From Vasconcelosia minhoensis LEGE 07310 (GTDB taxonomy: Bacteria; Cyanobacteriota; Cyanobacteriia; Phormidesmidales; Phormidesmidaceae), in NCBI RefSeq assembly GCF_015207255.1, contig NZ_JADEXG010000002.1, positions 97,016 through 161,015 on the forward strand: a stretch of 64,000 bases of DNA. Direction: 5' to 3'. A program made the translations under genes and the position numbers. The notes beneath the pieces were generated by a model, which saw nothing but the letters and a program-made list of their open reading frames with translations, made no database searches and was not told the DNA's origin. Below, one piece after another: positions 63,899-64,000 of this stretch (position 1 is the stretch's first letter; each line of letters begins with the position of its first letter).

Positions 63899-64000
63899 AT
63901 GAAAGCACGATATCAGTACAGAATCTACCCTACTGAGCAACAGCAGACCAAATTGGCTCAGCTGTTTGGCTGCTGTCGGGTCGTTTGGAATGATGCCCTA
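63899..64000 (+). CDS. tnpB: RNA-guided nuclease TnpB of the IS605-type element (partial)
   Basis: Only the first 34 residues are visible: MKARYQYRIYPTEQQQTKLA, then QLFGCCRVVWNDAL. The YxYRIYPTxxQ...L...FGCCRVVWND pattern is the diagnostic N-terminus of TnpB/OrfB proteins, the ancestors of Cas12. The ATG at 63899 is 27 bp from the divergent tnpA start. The rest, including the RuvC-like nuclease, lies past the right edge. Confidence 0.88.
   Translation, partial: MKARYQYRIYPTEQQQTKLAQLFGCCRVVWNDAL

Overview
The window looks like one continuous piece of chromosome from a cyanobacterium, probably a filamentous Leptolyngbya/Nodosilinea-type organism. Three things support this. The HIP1 octamer GCGATCGC is scattered through nearly every gene (for example 433-440, 5814-5821, 8153-8160, 11638-11645). 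Several families are typical of cyanobacteria: an SLH/OprB porin, DUF3386, DUF3153, a CYP120-like P450, and Uma2 nucleases. Short palindromic repeats of cyanobacterial type also occur. The genus is inferred, not proven.

Left part (1-7.1 kb): an edge-truncated HpxO-type urate hydroxylase, an SLH porin, and a divergent NCS2 xanthine/urate permease, which together suggest purine scavenging. A PRC-barrel protein follows, then an alpha/beta hydrolase that keeps every residue of the fluoroacetate dehalogenase active site, a hydrogenase-maturation-type protease, and a broken DUF302 gene.

Detoxification block (7.1-19.2 kb): two related aromatic-ring flavin monooxygenases sit on either side of a TetR regulator. 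A probable operon of membrane-fusion protein, RND pump, unknown 108-aa protein and monooxygenase faces a second TetR regulator. A MarR regulator faces a membrane/SRPBCC protein. Each of the three regulators has clear paired palindromic operator candidates in its divergent promoter. A decayed TPR gene lies between.

Surface and secretion block (19.2-36.1 kb): a P-type Ca-ATPase-like pump comes first. It is followed by a chaperone-usher locus on the minus strand (pilin, terminator, pilin 2, PapD-like chaperone, usher with an unusual repeat-containing N-terminal extension, small unknown protein). Next are two giant RTX exoproteins. One is a phytase-like domain split by two tandem GDPD domains, and the other is an alkaline phosphatase. 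They share nearly the same RTX tail and form an extracellular phosphorus-scavenging pair.

Right part (36-64 kb): mostly housekeeping and conserved genes. These include HtrA-type protease, MsrA, CYP120-like P450, RecJ, AI-2E transporter, pirin/LysR pair, RhtA-like exporter, sugar nucleotidyltransferase, a TPR-DUF3153-LapA-ScpA operon, histidine kinase, Mfd, and tRNA-Pro(GGG). Mobile and decayed elements are mixed in: hairpin-repeat clusters, a RAYT transposase carrying its own REP palindromes, a frameshifted PLD/nucleotidyltransferase chimera, and an IS605-type element (tnpA with divergent tnpB) cut by the right edge.

The best candidates for something new are the cyanobacterial chaperone-usher locus, the nested GDPD/phytase exoprotein, the likely defluorinase, and the REP-inside-RAYT arrangement.
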